The notes: generated by a model not told the origin, from the sequence alone. A DNA stretch of 64,000 nucleotides from Cyprinodon diabolis (GCA_030533445.1 CM060065.1:22519974-22583973); one strand, 5' to 3'. Counted from the first letter of the stretch, positions 46,504 through 59,360 are shown. Program-made: numbers and translations.

Positions 46504-47060
46504 TTTCCTCTGCTATTCCTCCACAGCAGCAGGTTTAAAGTTGCTCCTGTCGCTAGTCTTTGGTTAACCGCTCGGGTCACAGTGCTGTTTTTTTCTTTTC
46601 CCCCCAGCAAAATTTCTCCCAGCAGCTGCCGCCACGACGGGCTGCCTTGTTATTTTATTTTATCCGGGACGACGGGAAACATGTCATGAAAAGCCGTACG
46701 GAAAGTCCAAAGTTCATTATCTTATCTTCGCCGCCTGTGACGCTAACCTTGGTCCAGTCGGGAATGGTATCATGGAAAGAGAAAGTCGGATTGAAAGGGG
46801 GTAAAAAAAAGAGCAAAATAAAGATATTCCCTCCTCGTTGTGGCGTTCTGTTGCTAACCTCTGGATGAAAAGTTGGGGGGAGTATTCATCAGTGGGACAG
46901 TATGCTGCAATGGCTACGGCAGGCTGAGGAAACCTCTCCCCCTCCTGCTCTTGGATCTGTGAGCAACGGCCGTGTCGTGAACGTGCAGGGCAAAACCATT
47001 TCACAAAAATAGGGGGGCAAAACAAAAAAAGAAACCCTAACGCGCCACCGATTCAGAACC
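46504..47060 (-). promoter_or_regulatory. tjp1: CpG-rich 5' region and probable promoter of tjp1
   Basis: Immediately upstream of the exon 1 start codon the sequence becomes rich in CpG (for example GCCGCCACGACGGGCTGCC and CGGCCGTGTCGTGAACGTGC), in contrast to the CpG-poor, AT-rich DNA all around. A 5' UTR must occupy the first part. The exact start site and any TATA box cannot be fixed by eye. The 102-codon open frames on both strands here are a by-product of GC content. Confidence 0.6.
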
Positions 47061-47955
47061 ATTCATATTTTAAGTAAAAATTCCGATTAAATACAAATCT
47101 ACAGTATGCAATGTTTTGATTGAGCCTTTAAAAATAGGTCACTAGTAGTAATTTTAAATCACGGCGAGTATCATCTACCCCCTTTCTATTTTCTCAGAAT
47201 TAAACAGCCTGGGATACAATGAGGAGAAGCGACACCGCTGTCCTGTAGATGCTGAATGCTCACATTCCCTGGGAGACGACGAGGAAACGTTCATCATTAC
47301 TCAGGGACTGCTGTGCAGGGGCGCATCAGAGAGATCTTAAACGAGTTCTTAGATGGGGATCCCACTTACAAAGTAGAGATGCTAAAAACAAAATCAAAAG
47401 TCATAAAAGATTTGTTTGTGTGTGTTGCGGTCACGTTTATGGGAGGGTGAGAGGGCAAGGCAATGGTTCATACATACCACAGCAAATACTATTCTGCATG
47501 AATCACAGCAATTTTTATGTGACTTTTAATTAATTAATTAAGATGAATTCTCTTTTCTTTCTAACCCAATCATATTAAAAATGTTGAGTTTAGGATTATC
47601 CAATTTAGGTTTGAATAATTTTTGTCTTTTACACTTTCGCATTTCACTGAGCATAACTAACTTTGTTATAAAAACACAACCCTTCCCCCAGTGGACAGTG
47701 CCAGGAGACAGTCAAGCTTGGGAAAGAACAGGGAGGGTGTGGCCAGGAAAGAAAATTACAGGGAATTTGATATGACAAAAAAAAATCAAAGTACCTACCT
47801 AAAATAAAACATTATACAGACTAAATGGTAAAATTATCCTCACCTAAAACAAATGTAATAATCAATATTCGCTATAATCAAAATTCAAAGTCCCGAATCA
47901 GCTTGGTAGTTTGTCTACGTTTAAAACTTTCATTTGTATTCAGATGTTGGAATAA

Positions 47956-48824
47956 TAGGGCTGGGCGATATAGAAAAAAAGCTTATCGATAAAAAAAAAT
48001 GCATATTGATCGATATCGATAATTATTGAAAAGATTTGTAACCATATTTTATGTGCAGCTCTGCCTGAACTTTTTATAATATTGCTAAATGATTTAATTT
48101 TAATAAAAAACACAAACACAGATTTCGAATTAAATCTTTATTTAACCAACTTTTTTAACCATAACAGAATTGTTTTAAAGAAAAATAACTTAAGAGACCT
48201 GGATTATGTTATTAAATACTGACAAAGAATAAACTAAAGTGACCAAAATAAATATAACAAATAAATAAATGCCCCCCCACTGCCGCCCACGTTTCCTGCT
48301 TTAACCAGAGTTATTACTTTGAAGTTTCTGGGCCCTCAGCATTTTTATCTCAATTGTTAGAACTACGTGGGAAACTGCCCAGAACTGAAAATATATATAT
48401 ATTTAAAAAAAAAAAAAAAGTTGGTTGTGTTACCAGACTTCGTTTTCACTGGTTCCCTACACATTTTACAGATGACTGTGGTTTGTTTTTGGTCCGACTT
48501 GCCATGACCGAAATACTGCCAGACTGCCGAACTACAAAAACCATTCTTTGAAACAACTTCCTCCGACACTCCTTGCTGTGACATCTTTATGTGCTTTGTG
48601 TTGTGGTTTGACAGGGCGGCGCTTGGTGACGGCGTGCCTTGGTCCGCGATTGTGATTGGTTGGGAGGAAGCAGTGACTAGCATAAACCTACATGCTAGGC
48701 TAAAATGAGAAGGAAGGAAAACTGGGTTTCTTTTTTATCGAACTTTTATCGACCCTCTTTTTTTCTATTGCGCCACACGTCTATCGATCGATATATATCG
48801 TTATTGAATTATCGCCCAGCCCTA
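47956..48824 (-). mobile_element. hAT element, 869 bp, with BED zinc-finger fragment and perfect target duplication
   Basis: Termini are TAGGGCTGGGCGATATAG and ATTATCGCCCAGCCCTA, with further GATCGATATCGATAA-like subterminal repeats. TGGAATAA flanks both sides (47948-47955 and 48825-48832). On the minus strand, 48587-48400 encodes MSQQGVSEEVVSKNGFCSSA, VWQYFGHGKSDQKQTTVICK and MCREPVKTKSGNTTN. This is the first part of a BED zinc finger (VWxYF, then C-x2-C) as in ZBED/hAT transposases. It runs into a poly-A/T tract before the His pair. The catalytic domain is missing, so the element is non-autonomous. Confidence 0.9.
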
Positions 48825-49465
48825 TGGAATAATAAGCAGAACAGTTTTTTTTTATTATTGTTATAGTTGTAACATGACTGTAGTGGCCTTATACAAACTG
48901 TGGAGAGAACCAGTCTACAAGCAGGAAACTGAATCACTAACACCCCCCAAGATTATATCAATCTGACGTCCCATTTTCAAGTTCTGAAATCAACGCGGCA
49001 TTATTAACGTGAGGGCTGTGACATGGACTAGAAACAAGTTGTACCTTTTCAGTCAATTGTAAAACATCACTGCAGTGGGCGCATTTTAGGCGAAAGAGGG
49101 CATCACATATTTTTTTTGGGCATAATATTGAAGAATTAAACAAGTTTATATAAAAATATAGAAATTTGCTGAGTAACATAAAGATACCACCAAATATGTG
49201 CAGTTTATCTCCAAACAAATGTGAAATTGTGGTTCAGATACTTTATAATATAACATCTGATTTGGTAGTCGACTCCTCCTGGTAGTCTGGTGCACAATGG
49301 CGAATTTAACCTGTTGTTTTTGGCCTTTGCAGCGCTTCCCTTCTGTCTATTTAAATTAAAACATTCACGTGTTCTCTGCAGTTTCACCATTTGCTGCACA
49401 GTTTTTCATTCGCTGCACATTTGCATCTGTCGACCTGAATATTACACCTCTCTGGGTGGCAAGCC

Positions 49466-49500
49466 ATATCATCCATTTTTTTTAAGCCACTTATCCAGTG
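49466..49500. repeat. fragment of a high-copy fish repeat
   Basis: CATATCATCCATTTTTTTTA followed by AGCCACTTATCCAGTGG matches the opening of the dispersed repeat better preserved at 63297. No longer body is visible here. Confidence 0.35.
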
Positions 49501-51819
49501 GCAAAACACAAACACTTGGTTCCATGTGTGACATTAAAGACCTGAAGCGATCAGACCAAACAATAGGAGATTTCTGAACCTCCTTAAGTATGGCTCATCC
49601 TTTGGTGAGAAAATTTAAAGATGACTCTATGTTGTGTACAGCATGGGAGTGTCAAGCAATCACGCTATTTAGGAGGGAGACAGGTTTTGCATCCTGTAGT
49701 TAAACATGTTTTGGCAAATCTATCCCAGAAAAAAAAAAGCAAGCCTGAAAACAGTAACGGTAAAAAACTAGGGTGGAACAATAGCAGTGTGCATTTTTTG
49801 CTGCATGAGGGACGGAAGGTACAGCAGTGGGGCGGGGGAAAAAAAATGCGTGGCCACTGTCACTCTTGTGTCTGACTAAAAGAGCTACTTTGTGGTGTTT
49901 TAAAGCTTTTTAAGAATATAAACATAAAATGATGTGAGCAGTAAGCCATGATGGTTTGTTGCATAAGATAAATTGATGTCCTTGACAATGTCCTTTTTTC
50001 CGTTTTTTATGAACAATTACAAAAATTGTTTGTACTTTGAAATAGATTTTAAAAACTGAAAGGAATATCACCTGTACTGTGGTTTAAAAGTCAATGCACA
50101 ATAAACCTCATATGCCATTCTGTTAAGTAATCAGTTCCTAACTACAGGATGAGTCAGTTCAGTCTGCCTTGTTTCCCGGTTCAGTTTCTAGCACATTTCA
50201 TGTGCATTATAGGGTTGGGTCAACCAAAGCATAACAAAATGCTAAACTTAAAAAAAAAAAAATCATTGTAGTTAGAGTAATTGAGAGCATATAAACCCAG
50301 ACACACCCTGTCTTTTCCAAACAAACCAAGCAATCGCATTCCCCAGATCTCACTCCCCCTAATGATCACTTCCTGTGTTTCTTTCCTCCTCAGCAGTGGA
50401 GGAGGGCTTGGTGTCAGCGTAGGTGGTCTTTAAAGAGTTAATTCCCCCCAGGCGTAATCCTACAAGACCAAAATACCACGAGTGCGGAGCAGCAAAGATG
50501 CCTTGAAGGTGAAAAGTAATAGATGACCTCTGTGAAGGCGGGTTAAAGTGGATCAAGACGGAAAAACTCTAAGCCCCCTTACCTAATCAGGTAAACACAC
50601 AAAATGAACAGAAAAGCCAATACAAATTCTTCCATCAGGGTCCACTATCAATTTCCTGAAAAAAAAGTGTCATTCATAACATATCTGACAGTAAACACAT
50701 AAAACTGTGAGGATCTACTAAAATAATACATACTAATACAGATGCAAGCCTCTCACTCCGTCTGAAAGTCCTTAGACGCTTCTCAGGATCAAGAAGTGCT
50801 GACAGAAGAATGTTAAGCATGGTTAAGGATTTTCACCTTAAAATAATAACCAAGCAAAAATCTAAAGTCCTGCCTTTTAAAAACGGCAGCAATCACTTTT
50901 AAAATAAGAAAGGAAATATCCTTCTTCTGCTGGTCACTACTTTCTCTTCATCCACTTCTGTGAGGGTGGCTCAGATGTTCTTACAGACCGAAATGAGACA
51001 TTAGTGACACTCTGTCGTGATCAAAGTTATCTCCTCTGCTTTGCATCCCTGCTCTAATCTTTCTCTCTCCCTCCCTCTCTCTTATGTATTTCACAAACAC
51101 AACCACATATGCAGAGATGGCTCTTCTGGACAACAGGCGGCTTCAAAGCTCAGGTGCTCTCATGGAAGAGCAGGCACATGGAAAACAAAGGCGAACATGC
51201 AGCCTCACATTTGGCTGGAACACATCACAAGGTTCACTCAACCCCGCGTCTCCTGCAGCGAAAAGGCTAATGTAGAGTAAAACCGACTTGGAAAAAACAA
51301 CTAAATCGGCTGACCGTTGATGCACAAAGAAGCGCTCACATGACACGAAAAATGAAGCTGACCTGACGAGTGAATTGAGAAGTAGGATTGCCAAGCAGAT
51401 GCTGTTTCCCTGTTTACTTCTGGCCTGTGTTAAGGAGTTCTAGAGAGGATGTGGGACCCCTCCTCTGCCCTGTTGACTCAGGCCTTACCCTCTTTTCCAG
51501 CAGTGACCCTTTTTTTCTTCTTGCTAATATGAAACTTCTGGCCCCCCAAAAGCAGCCTAAGTTTTTCAGTCCAGATGGCAATGATGTTGTTCATAATTCA
51601 GCTTTAACGCAAATATAAACATAAGAGCTGTGAAAAAGAGCAGATCTATCTTTTAATAATATATCTATTTTATTCTTGCTATATCTACCTTGATACATAA
51701 TCAAATGTTAGACAGAAGTAAATAGTATAGTATAAAAAAAAGCGCTGAATGTTGGAAATTGTCAATCATATACCAGTCTTACGTTTACATTTGATCACTG
51801 CTGCACTTTAAATGAAAAT

Positions 51820-51893
51820 GTCTTTGAGCTGTACTGAATGTACAAAATGACAATAAAGTCTGCCTAAGTCTCTAAGTCTAAGTAAATAGTATG
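51820..51893 (+). repeat. LINE-type 3' tail
   Basis: CTGTACTGAATGTACAAAAT, then GACAATAAAGTCTGCCTAAG, and a degenerate CTAAGT tandem. This is the usual 3' end of fish L1/L2-type insertions (ACAATAAAG plus a short repeat). The body is not recognised. Confidence 0.55.
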
Positions 51894-52020
51894 AACTGGA
51901 AGGGACTGTAGTTACGTGACTCAAACTGAGAATTTTCTTCAAGTAGGAGGTCAATCTGATTTATGTTTAGTTTGATCAGGGGTTGTAATCTGTTAAAATT
52001 TAGAATGACCAACCGGTCCC

Positions 52021-52458
52021 AACAGGATCGGTCCTGATCTCTGGGTGTTTGAGTTTTTTGTTTTTCCTCTATGTCTCTGTTTCTCCCCAGTTGTTTTTTA
52101 TTTTTCTTATTTTAAGGCATTTTATTTTATTCTTGTTCAAGTTTCCATTTTTTTTGTATCATTTCTGTCCACACTTTCAACTCACTCAACTAAATCCTTG
52201 TACTCACTGGTCTCAGCTGTTCATCTCCACCTGATTACTCTCATCTATCCTGCTATGTTTTTCACCAGACCTCCCCTTCAAATGAGCTCTCTGGTTCTTA
52301 TTTTTCTACAACTGATTCTCATTGTGAGTTTCCTCTTATTTGTCATTTAGAGCCTGTATTTTTCATTCTGTCTGAACCTTGCTCATTTACATAACCTACA
52401 CATCATAACATGATCAGAATCAGTTCAATAAAGAATGTATCCTTTTCACAGGATAAAA
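52021..52458 (+). repeat. probable decayed LTR or retroposon end with AATAAA
   Basis: A pyrimidine-rich block with CTCCACCTGATTACTCTCAT leads to CAGTTCAATAAAGAATGTAT (hexamer at 52427-52432). The layout resembles fish LTR-type repeats remembered as ending in AATAAAGAATCTACC. No terminal repeat or duplication could be fixed. Confidence 0.35.
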
Positions 52459-54001
52459 AATTGTAAAAAATTCTACATGATTTTATTCTCCATGGTTTAT
52501 CAAAATATACTGTAACACTAAGACAGAATAAATGGATGTTTAGTGCTAAAAGTTATGGAATGGAAGTTTTACGGAACCCTGAGCCAGTCGAAATTCAGCA
52601 AGTAATTCAATAAGCAATAAGCAATTTAGGGATTAAATTAAACAAGTTTTCCTTGATAAGTTTGTTAAACGAACATCCTGAAACATTTGAGCATCAAAAA
52701 TCTATCCAAATGTTATTCAAGTGGGGACAGATGAACATGCAGATGTGTTCATTGTTCAGGAAGTGAAGTTTTTAAAGAGAATACATTTCGTTTTAATTTA
52801 AATAAAACTCATGTTAAGGTATAAGCCACAAAATATTTTTTTCAAATTAAATAAAATGTGATCATAGTAACATTGTAAGTTGATTTTGTAGCAAGAATAA
52901 GACAAGACTCCACTGAAGTAAGATTTACAGACATACCTGAGTTGGGCATATTAAATATCTATAAAACAGCAACAACTGAGTTGAGTGATTTCATTTTAAA
53001 TCTGAAACATTATGATTATTACAGAATATTATAAAGTTTAAATATATTTTAAAACCCAAGATTTCCATGATGTATCTTTGAAAATAAATCCAACAGAAAG
53101 AAGACCCTCATTTTATTTCTATCTTGCCTCAAACAAACATGTCCAACAGAGCTACATAAAAACTCTTCATAAGAAAGCCTCTCAGGAGGTTTTCTACAAC
53201 ATGTTACATTTTTTCCACTCATTTGAACCATCTATTGAACATGTCAGCGCAGCAAAGATAAAAAAAAACTGTATCTACTTAATATATTAATAGAGATAAA
53301 TAGCCGGAGCTAAAAGTAGAACAGCTGAGCTGAAATCTCTGCCATTAATTTTCTTAAATTCACCGCACTGCACAAGAAAAGTAAGCTTGTGTGAGAAGAG
53401 TCTGAAGTGCTGTTATTTTGAGTGACACTTAGCTCCACATAGTTCTTGTGATAAAGAGGAGGAGGAAAAAAAAAAGCTTTGGCTGTACTAAATTTACCAC
53501 GGCTGGTCAGTCACGGATAGAAGTCAAGCAGGCTGCCTTAAATCTTCTGAAGATTTACTCTGGAATGAAAAAAAAAAAAAATCTTAAGCATCTTATGTTT
53601 TATGTTCTGCCCAAAAGACAAGTGATACTGAGCCCTTTAAAGCTGGAAAGAAGAAACTGCTGCAGTGAACCTGGCTGAACTTTTCTCTACCTATTATTGA
53701 TACAAAAAAAAAAGAAAAAAAAATGTTGCTGTCCATCATACAAGATGGATTCAAAAAGGTTAAATTCAGGTTATATCTCTTCTTTTAAATCACCAAAAAA
53801 AAAAAAATGCTAAGATATGTGTTTGTGTATTGAGACTGGTATCATTTAACCTTGAACCTGTTATGGTGTGTTTTGTTATCCTAGTAAATCTAAATGAACA
53901 AGTTTCTCCAAAATAAATGTATTAAACCTTTCCGTTTTAAACGTTTCCGTTTCTATACTCTTGCATTGTTCATTGTTCACTGTTTCTTGGCATCATTCTG
54001 C

Positions 54002-54002
<1 letters not shown>

Positions 54003-54072
<70 letters not shown>
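54003..54072. repeat. (TA)n microsatellite, about 70 bp
   Basis: Uninterrupted TA dinucleotides upstream of tjp1. The tyrosine-isoleucine open frames across it are meaningless. Confidence 0.95.
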
Positions 54073-54074
<2 letters not shown>

Positions 54075-54318
54075 ATCAAAACATTTAGTCATTGGAACAT
54101 TTATAAGAAGTACCTGAAAAACTGACTTAATGCAACATACATAATGAAGAACTACTACAAATGTTAAAAGAAGGAAAGTTAAACTACCGTGATGCAAGTT
54201 GCATTTTAATTCAATGTGAGCTTTGGTTCCATCTTGTTGCACAGAATTTCTAATTAATAATAATGATTTTCCTGTTTAAGTCAAAAGTTGGACTTCCAAG
54301 TTGACTTCCCAGGATAAA

Positions 54319-55128
54319 TGTTGGGATCCAGAGGCTTTGCCCACCAGAGGGCGCCGAGGATCCTCTTCTGTTTTATGTTTTCTGTTAGGGACTGGGGTTA
54401 CTGTTGGGATCTGGAGATTTACCATCTGTCTCCAGCAGAGAGCGCTGTGGGTCTCCTGGGCTGGAGCCTCCAGCACACCTGAAGCTCATCAGCCCTTCAG
54501 GAGACCTTCCTTCATAAGCAGCAGCCAGACCTTCCTTCAACGCCGCAGTGTTGACCAAGTTTGGTTAGCAAAACCTAAGCCTCTGTTAATTTATAGAATC
54601 CTAGTAGACTCTAGAGAGAAACTAGATTCTAACCTGCCTCTGTCTCCTCTGCCTTATAGGAAACCTGATCAAAGTCTGAAGCTCTGGATGAGCTTGTCTG
54701 GAAACCTGCCTGTCTGCCCAAGGAAGCCAAACCCGGAGACATCAGTCTGGATTCCTCCAACAGCTCTCAAGGAAGAGCTAGGAAACCAAGTCAAGGTCTG
54801 AAACTCACGAGTCAGAATTTAGACGCTGCTGCCGCTGAGCTCCCTGCTGAATCTACAGTCTCTGGACCCAACCGGTTCCCCCTCTCTCAAAGGATCTGCT
54901 AGAACCTCATCTAGGTACATTCAGAAACTACCCACTCATCAATCCATCTAACTTCCTGGCTAACCAAACTCTCCATCTCTCCAGATATCAGTAATCCCAG
55001 ATCCGGACCTGTACCAGAACCAGTCCATGTTTCTCTGTGTATCTCCCGTTAATAAACATTGTTAACTTTTCCTCTGTCTCCAGTCTGGTGTTCTGCATAT
55101 GGGTTAATTCCTTTAGCCATTCATGACA
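54319..55128 (+). mobile_element. solo LTR, 810 bp, 5-bp target duplication
   Basis: It starts TGTTGGGATCCAGAGG and ends GCCATTCATGACA (TG...CA). It is flanked by ATAAA on both sides (54314-54318 and 55129-55133). AATAAA at 55051-55056 is followed about 35 bases later by TCTGGTGTTCTGCATATGGG, a typical R/U5-like end, so orientation is plus. The 166-codon open frame inside has no domain. A related terminus occurs inverted at 63820. Confidence 0.82.
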
Positions 55129-55145
55129 ATAAATGAAACATGATA

Positions 55146-55480
55146 TGCAGTTGTGCTTGAAAGTTCCCATACCCTCACATTAAAAAACACGATTAATTCA
55201 CATTACTAATTCGAATAACATAGAACTGAAAAAAGTAATGGTAAATAATAATTTACTGAATGATAATTTAGTAAAATTAAATATTGACTTTAAATTTTTG
55301 TTTAAAAAAAAAGTACCTTGCTTATGATATGAACAGTGAACCAATATAAGTACAGAAGTTTGACTGAACATTTCCTGAATATTAAAACTTTTGGCAATTT
55401 TAACTTATTTTACTGGCAGCTGTAAAATAAGTTAAAATCTGTCTTTAGTAGAACGGTATGGAAACTTTCAAAAACAACTG
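55146..55480. mobile_element. Tc1/mariner-like MITE
   Basis: TGCAGTTGTGCTTGAAAGTT at the left and, read inward from the right, CAGTTGTTTTTGAAAGTTTC form inverted termini of about 28 bp, both leading to CCATACC. TA is present at both ends (55144-55145 and 55481-55482), with a two-base offset at the left end. The 335-bp interior is AT-rich and noncoding. Confidence 0.7.
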
Positions 55481-57231
55481 TAAGTGTAAAGGAAAGCATA
55501 GGCCAATGCAACATTCTGTGCTGCAGGTTGCCAAGCCTGCACGGAAAACAAGGCTGTAAATAAGGTTGAAAATACATAGAATCTCAAGGTAAAATCCAAA
55601 AAACACACAGCTCTCTTTGCTGTATGTGGGTGTGTGTGTGTATGAGGGAGAGCGAATGAGGGAGAGGTTTGGCAGTAAATACCTCATGAACAACAATTCA
55701 ACCTTTTCCCTCCTTTGTTCCAGCAGTGTTCAAAGAAATTTTAACTTAAGTAGCATGCAGTTGCCATCCTGTTGCTATTTAGTTAAAAAAAAGGAATTAC
55801 AATATATCTAAGTCGTGCCAACAAAGTACACAGTGTTCTTGCTGGCATGACATCAAACTTTCTTGTTTTTGTATCTGTGCATCTTTTATTTCAAATGCTT
55901 CTAAATGCGTAGCATGTAAATGTGCCAATGTGAACAAACACAAATCGGAAAAAAAATCTTTAATGGCATAACATTAGTATGTAAGTGTGGGGAATTTTGG
56001 AGTCAATGAGGGTAAAAAAATGTCTCAGAAATGTGTTAAATCTGTTGCCTCAGTGCCAGGCAGCAATAACATGAGATTGTATGTTAGTTCTCTCCACTCA
56101 GACCAAGGTGCAATAGCATGACCGGTCCATGCCTGGCCTGCTGACACATTATGGGGTGTTTATAACTTGCTGGCGTAGTTGCATATGCAGAGGACTCCGC
56201 AATATGGGGAAATATCAAGAATAAGTATTGATATGAGTTAGGTGCTAAGTATGCACACATGGATAGCATTTTGTTCCACACATCTTTAAATGAAAGTGAA
56301 AAGAATGTAAAACATATGTAACCAGTCAGTCACCAGCCTCACAGAAACATGCTGCCTACTTCAGTCTCACATGTCATCATAGTGAGACTGAAGAGGGCTG
56401 CAATAAAGGTCCAGCTATTTGGCTCAAGTAACTGTATAAGTTTAGACTACAACAAAAGTGCAGAAACAGAATCAACACTCTGCGAATTATCTCACGATTA
56501 TCTTTAAATCACTTCTGTATCCCATATCATAATCAATAGAAAGAGAAGTCTGCCATTAGTTGGGAAACAGTGACTGCAGTGTTACAGCTGCTGGCTTCAG
56601 ACATGAGGCTGATTTAATCTGAATCAGATAATCTAAATGGATTCAAGTACTTCTCTGCACAGTCCAAACCAAACACGTTTCCTTTTTTTTTCTACATTTA
56701 CCATTTAGTACAGGCTGGAGCCTGCAACAGATATCACCAGTAACTAAAAACTTAGCTGAAAATCATGTTCAGATGTAAAATTGTCCGGACCACAAATATC
56801 ACTAATGCACACTTTGCTCTGCAGCAGTGAAGCACAGCAGCTAGTTTAGTAATTGTTGCACTTGGCAATCAAAACCCAAAGTACCTTTGCTTTTATTGGC
56901 GTAACTCTAAAAAAGATTGCTCTTTTGATCCTTTACTAATAAAAATCAGTGGCCTGTTTAAAGTACACTGCAAGCTTTTAACTTTTTCACTTGAAGATCT
57001 GAATATTTCTTAAAGGAGAAAAAAACAACTCACTATTGATTGGTTAAAACTGTTTTGAATAGCATCAAACAAAACAAAAAAATCTTTCACACAATTAAAG
57101 AATTTCCTTTTTCCACCCATCAAAGGTAACTTAACCTTTTTACAATCTTTCTAATTCTCAGACTTTGATTTCCTTTCATCATTAATATAAAAACAATATT
57201 TTTAAGCTTTTCCTTGCTGTTGACTTGATAT

Positions 57232-57285
57232 TATTAGAATCAGAATCAGAAATACTTTAATAATCCCAAACGGAAATTACTTATT
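57232..57285 (-). repeat. L2-type LINE 3' tail, minus orientation
   Basis: TTAGAATCAGAATCAGAAAT followed by ACTTTAATAATCCCAAACGG. This is the reverse complement of the usual fish L2 3' end (TTCTGATTC tandem after a CCCGAAGGGAAATT-like block). Only the tail is recognisable. Confidence 0.6.
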
Positions 57286-58280
57286 TTATTTACCTAATTC
57301 TTATATCTTTTTCTTGTGATAATTGCTTCGTAGTCTTTTTTTAAGCACTAAAGAGGACGTTCAATATGCCAATGAGTGGGCCAACATTCGTGTCAGAAGT
57401 CAAGTGTGGTGTGAATCCCCAGTTTAGTGGTCCAGACATGATCTACACAACAGCTGCAGCTCAAGTTACTGTGATGACAGCAGGCAGCAGGCATTGAAAT
57501 GCAGTTTGGCACATATTTAAAGAGCCATGTAATTGATTTTTAAGCTAGAGCAAAGTTTTAAAGGTCTAATACACAAAGTAACTGCTGGTTAAGGCTGTCA
57601 CTCAATGGGGAAGCAATAATTTTCTATTAAGAGTTTAAGGATTGTTTGGCTGATGCTCAACAGCGCAGTCACATACCTTAGCCTTAAACTTAACACTGAC
57701 GCTGGGTTGTGGCAACTATTACAAAACAGTGTACTTCTCTTCAAAAAATCTTTAACAGAAAAACATTTCCTTTTTTTCTGCACATCAGCATCAGTGTACA
57801 TATTTCTTGATATTTAGATAGACAGAAAACAAAGCAACAATTTGTAAACGTTTTTTGGAAAAAAAAACAAAAAACTTTTTTGTCAGCAGAACCAATGAGA
57901 TCACAATTACATCAAGTCCCAGAGGATGCATTTTTTGGTATCATTGCAGAGACGTGATTTGATTAACAAAGATGGGTTCCTTCTTAAATACATTTACATT
58001 AACTTTTCCTGGGTCCATCTAAACAAAAGAAATCCTCAACAGCCTCTCTATGTGAGCTAAAGCACTGTTTCTAATGTAAACAGCAATGGCATCAGCGTTG
58101 TTATCAGCCTTTGTCTGCATGGGTAAGCAGAGTTCCTACAAAACACACACAATGACACTCATTGACTCTCTGTATAACCGTAGGAAGATCCTTGGTTACT
58201 ATTCTCATTTAAGAGCTTTAAAATAAACTTTGTAGAACTAACCCTCAAAAGTCGAGGTTTATTCATTATCAAAAAAAAAA

Positions 58281-58301
58281 AATATATATATATATATATA
58301 T
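58281..58301. repeat. short poly-A/(TA)n tract
   Basis: A 12-base A run directly followed by about 10 TA units. It may mark the tail of an old retroposon. No body was recognised. Confidence 0.8.
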
Positions 58302-59073
58302 GAATATGAAGTAAACAGTCTAATAAGAGCCATTTCAACCACATTACATTTTAAAGGGTTTAACATTGTATTTTAGTGTGTAGAGCTGTGATAAGATAAA
58401 AATTATGAGGAAAAAATAGGAGAAAGTAAACAAGGTAGAAATTAAGACCAGGATGTGTGAGAAAAGGGGCCAACTAAGAAAAGGAAACAAGAAGAGCCAT
58501 TTAATGACATAGTTAACACAAAGATGTCAGCAAAGACAATAGACATTGTTAGATAAGATGAAAGTAGAGCTGGACTTAGCCAACCCACAGTACGCTGCTC
58601 CCCATGTGCAGAAAACTGGGCATCAGGCCTGATAAAAGGACGGCCCCCCATGAGTAGAGTCATACTCCATGACTCTTCTCATGGTACTGCCTGTTACTGT
58701 TACATTCCAACAGTATGAAGCTGAAGGACACAGTGCAAAGAACTGGGAACAGCAGGAACTTTAAGAATAACAGGAGAGGCTGAAGAGAACAACCTGAGAG
58801 ACAACTATGTGAAGCAGGCAACTGTGGTTCTGCAAACTAAACTGTTTGACTTCAAAGACAAAACAAGTGTGAAAAGTGTGCAGAAAACCTGATTTAATGG
58901 TTCACTGATAATAAGATAGAGGGACCGTGAAGAGTATAAAGATTTATCAGAGATGTTATCAGAATACAGCTTAATGAGGGGAAAACCACCCAATTCTGCT
59001 TTATCTTTAAGAGACTCTTTGCAAATCAAAAAGTGACACAGCTGACTATGTCTTCTTCTCAACAGCTGACGGT

Positions 59074-59360
59074 TGTCAGGTTGTGTGTAGACTTTAGGGG
59101 ACCCAAACGCAGAGACGGAAGCTGAAGTGGTTTCTTTCAGATTTAATGAAAAAGAAAAACGTAAAATACAAAAGTTAGGCCTATATAATCTATATTCTAC
59201 ACAGACAAAAAAAAATACTTTTTATGAAGTTATCAATCTAAACAAACCTCATCAATCAATTTGATAACACCTGTGCACCATTAAAGCAGCCCTGTCCACT
59301 TTAGCATTGTTGCCAACCATATCCATCTCTTCATAGCCATAGTCTATCCATACTCTAGAT
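59074..59360 (-). mobile_element. possible LTR fragment, minus orientation
   Basis: TGTCAGGTTGTGTGTAGACT followed by GGACCCAAACGCAGAGACGG and a downstream TTTAATGAAAAAG stretch parallels the start of the inverted LTR at 63820 (GGACCCAGATGCAGAGACCAG, then TTTATT). The right end is unclear, and the hAT MITE at 59361 interrupts the area. Confidence 0.35.

Noticed and set aside
46560..47025. 102-codon open frames on both strands by tjp1 exon 1
   Set aside because: They fall in the CpG-rich promoter region where stop codons are rare. There is no domain and no matching splice pattern.
52045..52350. Hydrophobic 101-codon open frame resembling a membrane protein
   Set aside because: The hydrophobicity comes from a pyrimidine-rich repeat-like stretch ending in AATAAA, so it is not evidence of a gene.
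54301..54801. 166-codon open frame, the longest on the plus strand
   Set aside because: It is contained in a solo LTR defined by TG...CA ends and 5-bp duplications. The translation is Pro/Ser-rich with no known domain.
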